Below are positions 30,421 to 38,958 of a DNA stretch of 64,000 bases, one piece after another. The notes under the pieces are model-generated. The model was given only the letters and a program-made list of their open reading frames with translations. It was not told where the DNA came from and did not search any database. Each line of letters begins with the position of its first letter. The first letter of the stretch is position 1. The DNA lies in NCBI RefSeq assembly GCF_900110955.1, contig NZ_FOFR01000007.1, positions 204,859-268,858 of the forward strand. The letters run 5' to 3'. Position numbers and translations under genes: made by a program. Source of the stretch: Lentzea xinjiangensis. Its GTDB lineage: Bacteria > Actinomycetota > Actinomycetes > Mycobacteriales > Pseudonocardiaceae.

Positions 30421-31689
30421 CTACGACCGCGGCGCCCCGAATGTTCCCAGGGTTGAGCCGATGTGACTCAGCTCCCCCTCGGTAAGCGTGATGTCCAGCG
30501 AATCCAGCGTTTCGGCGAGGTCGTCGACCTGAGAAAACTCAGGTTGCCGCCCCGCGTGCTCAATCGTCAGCTCCGAGCCGACCAATCGGCGGCTCAGGCC
30601 CGGTTCCAAACGCATGACGACAAGCCTGTTGCTGAACGGTGATCGCTCGTGCGTGGCCACGTAGTAGTTGGCCATCGCGTAGTCGACAGGCCGCTGCTCG
30701 ACATCGTCCTCGAAGGCGTGCATCAGCTCCCAGCCGTCCTCGGCCTGCTTCTCCAGCACCCAGCGCCGTCCCTCGCGCCGCAGCCGGTGCGGCCAGCCCG
30801 CCTGGTCCACCACGGCGCCGTCGACCAGCGGCATCGGGTGCAGCATGCCCGCACCGAACCCGACGTCGACGAGGTGGCCGTCGACGATCGACATCATGTG
30901 CGTGCGAGGCCCGGTCATCACCCGGCTCATGCGCCGTTGGACCGTGTACCCCAGACGCTCCAGCACTCCGGTGAACAGCAGTTGGTGCTCATAGCAGTAA
31001 CCGCCGCGGCGCCGTTCGACAAGTTTTGCCTGGATGTCGACGAGGTCGAGCGACGGCACGAGTCCGAGCATCACGTCGATGTTCTCGAACGGGATCGCGC
31101 GCACATGCGCCTCGTGTAACTCCGTCAGCGAACTCGACGCCGACGCCCCGGTGCGTGCGAAATACGCATCCAGGTCGACTGAATCCGTGTCCCACATGGC
31201 TTCCCCCTGAGCTCGTTGCCATTCTTCTTTCGTCAGCGCGTACTCCACCTCCCCGTATTCCGCGCCGGGCAACGGGTCCGGGAACTCGACGTGGAACGTG
31301 CGCACGTGCCGGAGTCCGCACTTCTCCAGCACTCGTCGGGACCGCGCGTTGACGGCCATGGTCGTCGCGACCACCCGCCGCACCCCGCCGGCGGCGAAGC
31401 CGTGGTCGACCAGGGCTTTCCCGCCCTCGGTCGCGTAGCCGCGGCCCCAGGACGCGCGGTGCAGCCGGTAGCCGAGCTCGACGTCGCCGGAGCCGGTGGC
31501 CCGGAACTCGAACCAGCCGGCGAACCGGCCGGTGGCCTTCTCGTGCGCCGCGTGGAAGCCGCCGCCGAGGTAGTTCTCGACCGGCGCGGGGTCGAGGAAC
31601 CGCATGACCTCGGGGTCGGCGTGCAGCGCGGTGACGGAGTCCACGTCGGACTCCGTCAACGGGCGCAGGGTCAGTCGCCGGGTCTCCAC
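30421..31689 (-). CDS. GNAT acetyltransferase fused to arylamine N-acetyltransferase
   Basis: 422 residues in one uninterrupted frame. Residues 1-160 are a RimJ/RimL-like GNAT domain (LTLRPLTESDVDSV; RASWGRGYATEGGKALVDHGF; RVLEKCGLRHVRTF). Residues 165-422 are an arylamine N-acetyltransferase with catalytic Cys232 (RRGGYCYEHQ), His264 (RTHMM) and Asp275 (LVDVGFG). Both normally exist as separate proteins. Met165 has its own AGGGGGA site 5 nt upstream, so the NAT may also be made from an internal start at 31197. Both domains use acetyl-CoA. The join is within about five residues, with no linker. Confidence 0.85.
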   Translation of the reverse strand: METRRLTLRPLTESDVDSVTALHADPEVMRFLDPAPVENYLGGGFHAAHEKATGRFAGWFEFRATGSGDVELGYRLHRASWGRGYATEGGKALVDHGFAAGGVRRVVATTMAVNARSRRVLEKCGLRHVRTFHVEFPDPLPGAEYGEVEYALTKEEWQRAQGEAMWDTDSVDLDAYFARTGASASSSLTELHEAHVRAIPFENIDVMLGLVPSLDLVDIQAKLVERRRGGYCYEHQLLFTGVLERLGYTVQRRMSRVMTGPRTHMMSIVDGHLVDVGFGAGMLHPMPLVDGAVVDQAGWPHRLRREGRRWVLEKQAEDGWELMHAFEDDVEQRPVDYAMANYYVATHERSPFSNRLVVMRLEPGLSRRLVGSELTIEHAGRQPEFSQVDDLAETLDSLDITLTEGELSHIGSTLGTFGAPRS

Positions 31690-31818
31690 GCCTGGATCCT
31701 GACGCGGTCGTCCACCGATTTAGCGCGCCCGGCGACGCCATCGGCAGGAGCGGGCGTGGTCCGCTGTGGGTCGTTCGACCGATCCCCTTGCTGCCGGTGA
31801 ACGTCCTAGGGTGCGGGC

Positions 31819-32289
31819 GTGCCCGCACGCCGCAGCCTGCGCCCGAAACCCCAGGCCCTCTCCCTTTCCGCGCGCCTGCTCCTGGCCGCCGTGCCGTTCC
31901 TGGTCGCGTGCCTGTTCCTCTGGCGGCTGCTGAACCCGGTCGGCAGCCGCGACACGCGGGGGTTCAACCCGGTGTTCGGTTGGGTGCTGCTCGCCCTCGC
32001 GCTGGCCGCCGTGGTCTACGTGCTCACCGCGGGATTCGGCGGCTGGGCCCACCGGGTGAACCGGGCCGCGAAGCACCTGATCGAGGGCGCGGTGGCGGTG
32101 ACCGTGGTGGTGCTCCTGCTCGGCGGCCTGGTGGTGCCGCACGTCCTCGACGCGTCGCTCGGCGCACGGGACCTCGGCGGCCAGGGTGGCGTGCGGTTGC
32201 TCGGCGTGCTCGGACTGGCGGCGGCCCTGACGGGCGGCCTCTTGTGGCTGCGGGCGCGGCGGCGCAAGCGGTCCGCGGATCGCGGTTAG
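31819..32289 (+). CDS. Four-helix membrane protein of unknown function
   Basis: 156 residues. A basic start (MPARRSLRPKPQ) is followed by hydrophobic segments near 17-38, 52-70, 88-107 and 124-142, with a basic C-terminal tail (RARRRKRSADRG). No domain recognised. GTG 31819 lies 6 nt after TAGGGT (31807-31812) with no ribosome site, so it is probably leaderless. The end overlaps the convergent gene at 32286 by 4 bp. Confidence 0.7.
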   Translation: MPARRSLRPKPQALSLSARLLLAAVPFLVACLFLWRLLNPVGSRDTRGFNPVFGWVLLALALAAVVYVLTAGFGGWAHRVNRAAKHLIEGAVAVTVVVLLLGGLVVPHVLDASLGARDLGGQGGVRLLGVLGLAAALTGGLLWLRARRRKRSADRG

Positions 32290-33551
32290 GGGACGTCCTT
32301 CGGTTTGATCGTCTCCAGGACCGCGCCCGCCGCGTCCCGCACGACCACGCGCGCCTCGGGGTGCCGGTCGATCAGCGGTGCGGCCAGCACGAACGTGCCG
32401 TCGGCGATCGAGGCGGCCACGTCGGCCGCGCCGGGGCGGGTGTAGGTGATCGAGGCGACCCGCTCGTCGGTGACCAGGCCGATGGCCGCGAAGGTCGAGC
32501 TCGCCGTGTGGTCGGCCTCCCCCGGCTCGTCCGCCTTCTGCGGCGTGAAGTCGTAGAAGGCGGCGAGGGCCGCGACGGAGGTGGTGACGCCGCGGACCTC
32601 GTCGAGCTCGTCGCTGTCGTGCACGTCGCCGCGCGGCGACTCGCCGGGCACCTCCACGCAGTGGAACAGCAGGTCCTCGAAGCGGCCGACGTGCACCGTG
32701 CTCGTGGCGCTGAGCCGGACGGTGAGCGTGTGGTGGAACTGGGCGGCGTCGGGGACCGGGCGGTCCTCCAGGCACCGCGCGAGCTGCTGGGCGCCGGGGG
32801 CGCCGCGGTCGGCGGGTGGCAGCGGGCGGTCGATCACGGGCTGGGTCGGCTTCGGCACGCCCCGCACGGCGAACTCGTCGCCGTCGGCGAGCGCCAGGGT
32901 GCCGTTCTCGGCCTTGGTGAAGCCGGCCGGGGCGAGGAAGAGGCCGTCGACGAGCGCGGGCGAGGTGGTGTTCGTGCCCCGGTCGCCGATGCGGGACAGG
33001 GTCAGGAACCTCAGGTCCGGCGACACCAGTCCCGCCAGCGCGCCGGTCGGGGTGGTGAAGAGGACCCGGACCCGGCGGCGGCCGTCCTCGATGACGGCAG
33101 GGTCCGGGGCGGAGATCGTGGTGCTGGTCGTGGTGTTCGCGCAGAAGAAGACGCCGGCCGGTGCGCGGAACGCGGTGAGGGTCGTGCCGTTCTTGCGGCT
33201 GGTGGCGATGGTCCGCCACTCGGCGGCGGGCGGGTGCGCCTTGGCGGCGGCCGCGCAGCGGGCCAGCGCGTCCGGGTGGACCGCGCCGCGTTCGACGTGG
33301 TTGACCACCGCGCGGTCCTTGCCGGTGAACTCGCCGTTGTGCGGGGCCGGAGGACCGGCGACCCAGGCGGATCCGCCCAGCAGGGCCTGGCCCGCGACGA
33401 GGGCTCCCGCGGCCAGCAGGCTCACGCCCGCGGCGACGAGGGCGGGCACGCCGGTGCGGGCGCCGGGGCGCATGCCTTCGGACAGGCGGCGGCGGGCCCG
33501 GACGCGGACGTCGTCGGGCAGGGTGCGGTGCTCGGGCAGGCGGTCGATCAT
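32286..33551 (-). CDS. Single-pass membrane protein coupled to ECF sigma factor (putative anti-sigma-like)
   Basis: 421 residues. A short cytoplasmic N-terminus (MIDRLPEHRTLPDDVRVRAR) is followed by one membrane helix at about 36-58 (PALVAAGVSLLAAGALVAGQALL), then a large exported domain with repeated Cys (VFFCANTT; LARCLED; LFHCVEV). The ATG overlaps the sigma gene stop (ATGA), the usual place of a membrane anti-sigma. There is no ZAS zinc motif, so the anti-sigma role rests on topology and coupling alone. Confidence 0.75.
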   Translation of the reverse strand: MIDRLPEHRTLPDDVRVRARRRLSEGMRPGARTGVPALVAAGVSLLAAGALVAGQALLGGSAWVAGPPAPHNGEFTGKDRAVVNHVERGAVHPDALARCAAAAKAHPPAAEWRTIATSRKNGTTLTAFRAPAGVFFCANTTTSTTISAPDPAVIEDGRRRVRVLFTTPTGALAGLVSPDLRFLTLSRIGDRGTNTTSPALVDGLFLAPAGFTKAENGTLALADGDEFAVRGVPKPTQPVIDRPLPPADRGAPGAQQLARCLEDRPVPDAAQFHHTLTVRLSATSTVHVGRFEDLLFHCVEVPGESPRGDVHDSDELDEVRGVTTSVAALAAFYDFTPQKADEPGEADHTASSTFAAIGLVTDERVASITYTRPGAADVAASIADGTFVLAAPLIDRHPEARVVVRDAAGAVLETIKPKDVP

Positions 33552-34129
33552 CCGTTGTCCTCGGGGAGCAGGGCGCGCAGGTGGGCGCGGGTGCGGGAGA
33601 CGCGGGCGCGGACGCTCGACTCGGCGATGCCCAGGAGCGTGGCGGCGTCGGCGGTGGACACGTCGCCCAGCAGGCAGAGCTGGGCGATCTCGCGCTCGGA
33701 CGGTGACAGCGTCGCGATGGCGGCGACGACCAGGGCGAGCCTGCGCTGGGCGTCGGTGCGGGCGGCCACCTCGTCGGCGTGGTCGCGCTCGTCCGGCGGG
33801 ACCAGCTTCGCGACCAGGCGCAGCGCCCGGCGGGAGGCCCGCCACTCGGTGCGGGCGCGGTTGGCCGTGACCGCGTAGAGCCATGGCAGCGCCGAGTCGC
33901 GCACGAGCCTGGCCTCGCCGCGCTTGCGCCAGGCGGTGAGGAACGTCGCGGAGAGCAGGTCTTCCGCCTGCGTCCAGGAGGCGGTCAGGCGGTAGGCGTA
34001 GTTCCACACCGCCTCGGCGTGGCGTTCGAACAGCTCGGTGAACGCGGCGTGATCGCCTTTCGCGATCCGTTCCCAGAGCAGCGTGTCCGGTGGCCCGACG
34101 TCCGCGCACTCGGTCGTCTCAGTCATCAC
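33548..34129 (-). CDS. ECF RNA polymerase sigma factor
   Basis: 193 residues. Region 2 is at about 24-90 (AAFTELFERHAEAVWNYAYRLTASWTQAEDLLSATFLTAWRKR; LPWLYAVTANRARTEWRASRR) and region 4 at about 130-185 (LSPSEREIAQLCLLGDVSTADAATLLGIAESSVRARVSRTRAHLR). It resembles the SigE-like ECF group. Start ATG 34129 (34126 also possible); no ribosome site is evident. It is translationally coupled to the membrane protein at 32286-33551. Confidence 0.92.
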   Translation of the reverse strand: MMTETTECADVGPPDTLLWERIAKGDHAAFTELFERHAEAVWNYAYRLTASWTQAEDLLSATFLTAWRKRGEARLVRDSALPWLYAVTANRARTEWRASRRALRLVAKLVPPDERDHADEVAARTDAQRRLALVVAAIATLSPSEREIAQLCLLGDVSTADAATLLGIAESSVRARVSRTRAHLRALLPEDNG

Positions 34130-34240
34130 ATTCCGCTTGGGGCCGGCACCCGTCGGTGTGTTGCATGACGCCCGTCACACTCGTGTGAGGGAGCTGCCCC
34201 TCGGTCGAGGCGCCGATGACAGCGATGGCAAGATCTTCTC

Positions 34241-34465
34241 GTGCCGATCGAGCAGCAGCCCGGCAGTGTCGAGCCGGAGACCCAGCAGTTCGCGAAGATC
34301 ACGTCCGAGGAGCCGCTGGCAGCAGCGACCATTCCCGCCACCGCACCCGTGACACCGGCGCCCGTGGCGCCTGCCGCCGTGGCGGCGCCCGCGCGGCAGC
34401 CGAAGTCGTTCACCCGGCGGCTGGCCCGCCGGATCCTCGGCCCGACCCTGATGACGAAGAAATAG
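34241..34465 (+). CDS. Small Ala/Pro-rich protein with basic C-terminus
   Basis: 74 residues. An acidic-polar N-terminus (PIEQQPGSVEPETQQ) precedes an Ala/Pro/Val-rich middle and a basic amphipathic end (KSFTRRLARRILGPTLMTKK). GTG 34241 has no Shine-Dalgarno; a CAAGAT box lies 6 nt upstream, so it may be leaderless. No family recognised. The layout (acidic leader, basic C-terminal segment) superficially recalls a precursor peptide, but there is no maturation gene nearby. Confidence 0.4.
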   Translation: MPIEQQPGSVEPETQQFAKITSEEPLAAATIPATAPVTPAPVAPAAVAAPARQPKSFTRRLARRILGPTLMTKK

Positions 34466-34663
34466 CCCGGTTACCGGTCTGGGACCTGACCCAGCCCACC
34501 GCAGACCCGGCAGGCGGTCCGGTCCTCGTTGAGCCCGGAACCAAGGCAACGGCTGCACTCCTTCACAGAGCAACAGTGTCCGCTTCTACTCCGAGTGGAG
34601 GCAGCCGCCAAGCAGGGATGGTCCAGGCAATAATGGGTGACCCCCATCGTTCACGCTCTGTGA
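34466..34663. other. Intergenic stretch without recognisable content
   Basis: Between the small Ala/Pro-rich gene and the zinc-finger-like gene on the other strand. I see no convincing frame, hairpin or promoter here beyond a CCGGT-T-ACCGG repeat just after the first stop. Confidence 0.4.
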
Positions 34664-34891
34664 TCACCCCTGGGCCGGGGGCCGGGGCCGGAGCTCGTTG
34701 GCGCGTGCGGCGTTGCCCTCGACGACACCGCCGGACTCGCCGTGCGGAAGCCGCCACCAGCCGGAGCAGCCCCGTGGGCACGGGTGCGACATCTCGTGCA
34801 GGACCAGGCCTTCCGGTCCCGGCACGGGCTGCTGCCACGACATGGTCCCCGACCCCGCGCACAGCAGGCAGGTGTCCTCTTCGCACTCCAC
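34664..34891 (-). CDS. Small protein with CxxC zinc-finger-like motif
   Basis: 75 residues from GTG 34891: [20 protein letters not shown], then [14 protein letters not shown]. CxxCxGxG followed by CxxGCxGW resembles half of a DnaJ-type zinc centre, so metal binding is likely. A TAATTA box ends 6 nt before the start, which fits a leaderless transcript. It is divergent from the SDR gene at 34953. The Pro/Gly-rich C-terminus looks disordered. Function unknown. Confidence 0.6.
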   Translation of the reverse strand: MECEEDTCLLCAGSGTMSWQQPVPGPEGLVLHEMSHPCPRGCSGWWRLPHGESGGVVEGNAARANELRPRPPAQG

Positions 34892-34952
34892 ACCAGGTAA
34901 TTACTCCACGCGGGGCACCGGGGACAATCACTGGATCGAGGGGAGATCACCG

Positions 34953-35684
34953 ATGACGGTCGCGGTGGTGACGGGCGCGGGATCCGGGGTGGGCCGCGCT
35001 TCGGCGCGGGCCCTGCTGGCGGCGGGGTTCCGGGTGGCACTGGCCGGGCGGCGCGAGGACGCGTTGCGCGAGACCGCCGAGGGGTTTCCCGACACCACCC
35101 TGGTCGTGCCCACCGACGTGGCGCGGGAGGACTCGGTGGTCGCGTTGTTCGACGCCGTGGTCGCCCGCTGGGACCGGGTGGACGTGCTGTTCAACAACGC
35201 GGGCACGAACGTGCGCCCCACACCGGTCGAGGAGTTCGGCCTCGGCGCGTGGGAGAAGGTCGTCGGCGTGAACCTGACGGGCGCCTTCCTGTGCGCGCGT
35301 GAGGCGTTCCGGGTGATGAAGGCCCACGGCGGCGGCCGGATCATCAACAACGGCTCGGTCTCGGCGTCGGTGCCGCGCCCGCACGCGGTGGCCTACAACG
35401 CGACCAAGCACGCGATGACCGGGCTGACCAAGGCGCTGTCGCTGGAGGGCCGCGCGCACAACATCGCGTGCGGGCAGATCGACATCGGCAACGCCGCGAC
35501 GGCGCTGACCGAGCAGATGGGCAGGGGCGTGCTGCAGGCGGACCTCGAACTGGCTGCGGAGCCCACGTTCGACGTGCGGCACGTGGCCGACGCCGTGCTG
35601 TACCAGGCTCGGCTGCCGCTGGAGGCCAACGTGCAGTTCATGACCGTGATGGCCACGACCATGCCCTACATCGGCAGGGGCTGA
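34953..35684 (+). CDS. SDR-family oxidoreductase
   Basis: 243 residues, classical [37 protein letters not shown] with catalytic Ser, and YNATKHA (YxxxK). The C-terminus ([39 protein letters not shown]) is typical of a common actinobacterial SDR subgroup. ATG 34953 follows GAGGGGAG. The end overlaps the convergent DUF2087 gene by 19 bp. Confidence 0.92.
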   Translation: MTVAVVTGAGSGVGRASARALLAAGFRVALAGRREDALRETAEGFPDTTLVVPTDVAREDSVVALFDAVVARWDRVDVLFNNAGTNVRPTPVEEFGLGAWEKVVGVNLTGAFLCAREAFRVMKAHGGGRIINNGSVSASVPRPHAVAYNATKHAMTGLTKALSLEGRAHNIACGQIDIGNAATALTEQMGRGVLQADLELAAEPTFDVRHVADAVLYQARLPLEANVQFMTVMATTMPYIGRG

Positions 35685-36169
35685 GCCTGGTAGAGACCGC
35701 CGCCGCGCTCCAGCAGACCGAGGTCCACGAGGTAGCGGCGGATGGTCACGTGGTCGACCTCTCCCCCGTCGCACCACGCGCGCAGCCGCTCGTTGATCTC
35801 CTTCTCCTCGTAGTACGCCCGTGGCTCGAAGGCCTTCGACGCGACGTGCTCGAGGATCCTGCGGCGGCGCTCGTGCGCCACCGGCAGCGAGATCAGCTTG
35901 CCGGCGCGCACGAACGGCGCGAGCCCGTCGGCCGGCGGCCGCTCGGTCAGCGTCGCGGCGAGCGGTTTGAGATCGGCCGGCCGGACCGGGTCGCCTTCGA
36001 CCAGCCCGGCCTCCCGGAGCTTGCGCAGCGCGGTGCCGGCGTCCCTGAGCGGCAGCCCGGACGCGGCGGCGACGTCGGCCGGCGTCCCGGCGCCGAGGAC
36101 GACGGCGGCGAACGCCCGCAGCCTCGCCGGTTCGGCCAGCACCCGCACGACGGTTTCCGCAGTGGTCAT
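35666..36169 (-). CDS. DUF2087-domain protein with winged-helix N-terminus
   Basis: 167 residues. The N-terminal part looks like a winged helix ([50 protein letters not shown]). The C-terminal DUF2087 has the family pattern [14 protein letters not shown], then [17 protein letters not shown] and YQ. ATG 36169 lies 7 nt after TACGGT (reverse strand, 36177-36182) without a ribosome site, so it is probably leaderless. A DNA-binding regulator is inferred. Confidence 0.85.
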   Translation of the reverse strand: MTTAETVVRVLAEPARLRAFAAVVLGAGTPADVAAASGLPLRDAGTALRKLREAGLVEGDPVRPADLKPLAATLTERPPADGLAPFVRAGKLISLPVAHERRRRILEHVASKAFEPRAYYEEKEINERLRAWCDGGEVDHVTIRRYLVDLGLLERGGGLYQAQPLPM

Positions 36170-36245
36170 GCCTGGGACCGTAACCGCCGCGTCCACCGGG
36201 TTTCCGGTGTGGCCGCTCAGCGCGACGGTGCTCCCTGCCAGTCGG

Positions 36246-36722
36246 TCACCGGCCCACCGGGCCCTCGGCCATGACGTCGGCCAGGTACCCGTCGAAGTCG
36301 GGCACGTCGGGCTCCAGCACGTGCCGCACCCAGGCGGTGCGCTCGTGGGCCAGCGGCGGCAGCTCCCACACGCAGCCGATGAGGTCCTTCGGGATCACGC
36401 TGAAACGGGTGAGGTCGGGGTCGGTCGAGCCGAGGAACGGCTGGTCGCCGGACACGGCGGTGCGGCAGTGCAGGACGTTGTCCCAGACCCAGTTGTAGGC
36501 GTTGAGGTACATGCCGGCGGCGCTGCGGTGCAGGACGGTGACCGTGGCGGGCGGCGTCGGGTCGGCGAAGTCCGGGTAGATCGTCGGCAGGAACGCGTAG
36601 GCGGCCGCGCGGATGTCGTCGGTGATCTCCAGGCCCGGCGTGATGACCTCGTAGCGCTTGACGTACCTGCCCGCGATGAGCAGCGGTTCTTTGACCGCCA
36701 GCTCCTTTTCGTAGAAAGCCAT
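36246..36722 (-). CDS. Hypothetical protein controlled with the divergent WYL regulator
   Basis: 158 residues, soluble, rich in aromatic residues (AFYEKELAVKEPLLIAGRYVKRYEVITPG; GMYLNAYNWVWDNVLHC; VIPKDLIGCVWELPPL). No family recognised. ATG 36722 lies 6 nt after TACGTT (reverse strand, 36729-36734), so it is probably leaderless, and the inverted repeat at 36743-36763 falls at about -21 to -41 of its promoter. Control by the divergent WYL protein is therefore likely. Confidence 0.75.
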   Translation of the reverse strand: MAFYEKELAVKEPLLIAGRYVKRYEVITPGLEITDDIRAAAYAFLPTIYPDFADPTPPATVTVLHRSAAGMYLNAYNWVWDNVLHCRTAVSGDQPFLGSTDPDLTRFSVIPKDLIGCVWELPPLAHERTAWVRHVLEPDVPDFDGYLADVMAEGPVGR

Positions 36723-36742
36723 GCGTCGAACGTATGAGCTAT

Positions 36743-36763
36743 CACTGACACCCTGTGGCAGTG
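36743..36763. promoter_or_regulatory. Operator between hypothetical gene and WYL regulator
   Basis: CACTGACAC (36743-36751), CCT, GTGGCAGTG (36755-36763) form a 9-bp inverted repeat with one mismatch, just upstream of the GTG at 36771 and over the -35 region of the divergent gene. It is a good candidate site for the WYL/HTH_11 regulator. Confidence 0.6.
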
Positions 36764-36770
36764 TCGTCGC

Positions 36771-37781
36771 GTGCGTGCGAGCCGGTTGGTGTCTTTGCTG
36801 CTGCTCCTGCAGACCAAGGGGCGGATGACCGCGCGGGCGCTGGCCGACGAGCTGGAGGTGTCGGTCCGCACGATCTACCGCGATGTGGAGTCGCTGCACG
36901 CGGCCGGTGTGCCGCTGTACGGCGACGCGGGGCCGCAGGGCGGGTACCAGTTGCTCGACGGGTACCGCACGAAGCTCACCGGGCTGACCGAGCAGGAGGC
37001 GGAGTCGCTGTTCCTGGCGGGGCTGCCGGGCCCGGCGGCCGACCTGGGGTTCGGGGAGGCGGTGTCGGCGGCGCAGCTCAAGCTGATGGCGGCGTTGCCG
37101 TCGCCGATGCGGGACAAGGCCGAGCGGATGGCGACGCGGTTCCACCTGGACGCGCCCGCCTGGTACTACGACCCGGAGCGGTCTCCGTTGCTGGAGCCGG
37201 TGGCGGACGCGGTGTGGCGGGAACGGCTGCTCGAGGTCACCTATCGGCGCTGGCAGGCGCCCGAGGAGGTCACGCGGGTGCTGCGGCCGCTGGGGCTTGT
37301 GCTCAAGGCCGGCCGCTGGTACCTCGTCGCGCTGGGTGCCAGCCGGATCTCGACCTACCGGGTGTCGCAGATCCAGGCGGCGACCGTGCTCGACGAGCCG
37401 TTCACGCGGCCGGCGGGCTTCGACCTGGCGGCGCACTGGGCGGCGTCGCTGGAGGACTTCCAGGCACGCCAGCACACCGGTGAGGCGGTCATCAGGCTCT
37501 CGCCCCGCGGGTGGGAGTCGTTCTCCTCGCACGTGCTGCCCGTCGTGGCGAAGGCGGCCGAGGAGTCCGCCGTGCACGAGGGCGGCCGGGTGCGGGTGAC
37601 GATCCCGATCGAGTCGATCGGCCACGCGACCGGCATGGTGCTGCGGATGGGCGGCGAGGCCGAGGTGCTCGCGCCGGACGAGCTCCGCGAGCGGGTCACG
37701 GCGGTCGTGCGGGAGCTGGCGGCGATCTACCTGTCACAAGTGGGGCCGCAGTTGCACACCGGCGGCGGCGGAGATCCATAA
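36771..37781 (+). CDS. YafY/DeoR-like HTH regulator with WYL domain
   Basis: 336 residues. The HTH_11 domain is at about 5-60 (RLVSLLLLLQTKGRMTARALADELEVSVRTIYRDVESL). The WYL domain covers about 140-225 (LLEVTYRRWQAPEEVTRVLRPLGLVLKAGRWYLVALG), and the WCX C-terminal extension follows. WYL domains sense nucleic-acid or nucleotide-type ligands in several bacteria. Start GTG 36771. The TAA stop is shared with the -10 box of the next gene. Confidence 0.9.
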   Translation: MRASRLVSLLLLLQTKGRMTARALADELEVSVRTIYRDVESLHAAGVPLYGDAGPQGGYQLLDGYRTKLTGLTEQEAESLFLAGLPGPAADLGFGEAVSAAQLKLMAALPSPMRDKAERMATRFHLDAPAWYYDPERSPLLEPVADAVWRERLLEVTYRRWQAPEEVTRVLRPLGLVLKAGRWYLVALGASRISTYRVSQIQAATVLDEPFTRPAGFDLAAHWAASLEDFQARQHTGEAVIRLSPRGWESFSSHVLPVVAKAAEESAVHEGGRVRVTIPIESIGHATGMVLRMGGEAEVLAPDELRERVTAVVRELAAIYLSQVGPQLHTGGGGDP

Positions 37782-37791
37782 ACTGAGATTT

Positions 37792-38958
37792 ATGGGGGAT
37801 AATCCTAGTTCAACTCGCCGTTCTTTCCTGCGCGCCGGCGCCATCGCGGCAGGGGGCGTCGGCGTGATGGCCATGCCCGCGCAGGCCGCTCCGGGTGGAG
37901 CGCACGTCGTGAAGGTCGCCGACTTCGGCGCCGTGGGCGACGGGCAGGCCGACGACACCGCCGCGCTGCAACGCGCGATCAACGAGGCGTACCGGCTCGC
38001 CGACACCGGCAACGGCTACGCCCGCGTGGAGTTCGAGGCGAAGACCTACCGGCTCGCGTCGCAGCCGGTCCGGCCGGTCGCCGGTCGGTTCACCACGGCA
38101 GGGCAGCTGATGATCCCGCTGCGCACGTCCGGGCCGATGATCACGATCGAACTGGCCGGCGCGGGCGTGCAGACGGGTCTGCAGTTCATCTACGACGGCG
38201 AGCAGGCTCCGGCGGGCACGATGCTGAAGTCGACCGTCACGACGAGCTGGTCCGGTCACGCAGAGGGCCAGCCGCCCGCGGTGATCGCCTCACCGCGGGG
38301 CGCCGAGTGGGGTGGCTTCAACCGGGTCGCCGTGGCGGTCACCGGCGTCGCGATCCAGGTGCCGTCGAACCCCACGCTGGGCGGGCTGAACCTGTTCTGG
38401 GCGCCGCAGGCCCGGCTGCAGGGCGTCCGCGTCAGCACGCCGGCCCCGCTGCCCGCCGTCGTCGAGCCGACGCACCGGTGGTCGACCGGTGTCGTGCTGC
38501 CCGGCGGCGGCAACAACGCGGTGATCTACCTGCGGGACGTGCACGTGTGCGGTTTCCACACCGGGGTGCTGTTCAGCGAGCACACCGACGCCTCCAGCCT
38601 GCTGGTCTTCGCGTGCAAGGTGGCGCTGGCGCCGCTGGGCCAGGTCCTGCACACGTCCCGGTTCGGCCTGGTCACCGTGGAGTGCTGCCCGATCCTGATC
38701 TCCCAGGTCGACTGGGCCGACGGCCCGGTCGCCGCGCCGGCGGGCGACAGGTTCCGCATCGACCTGCTCGACGTCGAGGAGTTCAACGGCTTCGACGCCA
38801 GGCTGAACTGGACCCGCCACCAGGTGCACATCAACGACCCCGGCAACACCTACCGGGGCTGGATCTGGATGGCCCGCTCCGGCCGCGACTACCTGAACAT
38901 CCCCCTGACGCTCAACGGGGCGCAGAACCTGCAGATCCACGAGATCCAGGACAGCTGA
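37792..38958 (+). CDS. Tat-exported pectate-lyase-superfamily (beta-helix) protein
   Basis: 388 residues. A twin-arginine signal (TRRSFLRAGAIAAGGVGVMA, cleavage near AQA-A) is followed by DFGAVGDGQADDTAALQRAINEA, the characteristic first turn of pectate lyase 3/GH28-type right-handed beta-helices. No GH28 catalytic Asp motif is obvious later, so the activity is uncertain; a polysaccharide-acting lyase or a phage-tail-spike-like binding role are options. ATG 37792 lies 7 nt after TAAACT (37779-37784), so it is probably leaderless, with the -10 box overlapping the upstream stop. Confidence 0.85.
   Translation: MGDNPSSTRRSFLRAGAIAAGGVGVMAMPAQAAPGGAHVVKVADFGAVGDGQADDTAALQRAINEAYRLADTGNGYARVEFEAKTYRLASQPVRPVAGRFTTAGQLMIPLRTSGPMITIELAGAGVQTGLQFIYDGEQAPAGTMLKSTVTTSWSGHAEGQPPAVIASPRGAEWGGFNRVAVAVTGVAIQVPSNPTLGGLNLFWAPQARLQGVRVSTPAPLPAVVEPTHRWSTGVVLPGGGNNAVIYLRDVHVCGFHTGVLFSEHTDASSLLVFACKVALAPLGQVLHTSRFGLVTVECCPILISQVDWADGPVAAPAGDRFRIDLLDVEEFNGFDARLNWTRHQVHINDPGNTYRGWIWMARSGRDYLNIPLTLNGAQNLQIHEIQDS

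Noticed and set aside
34241..34465. RiPP precursor peptide
   Set aside because: The leader/core-like layout is only superficial. No modification, protease or export gene is near, so it is listed as an unknown small protein.
34563..34931. Reverse-strand frame overlapping the zinc-finger-like gene
   Set aside because: Low-complexity Arg/Ala/Gly composition. The overlapping frame ending at 34664 has CxxC motifs and a -10 box at the right distance.
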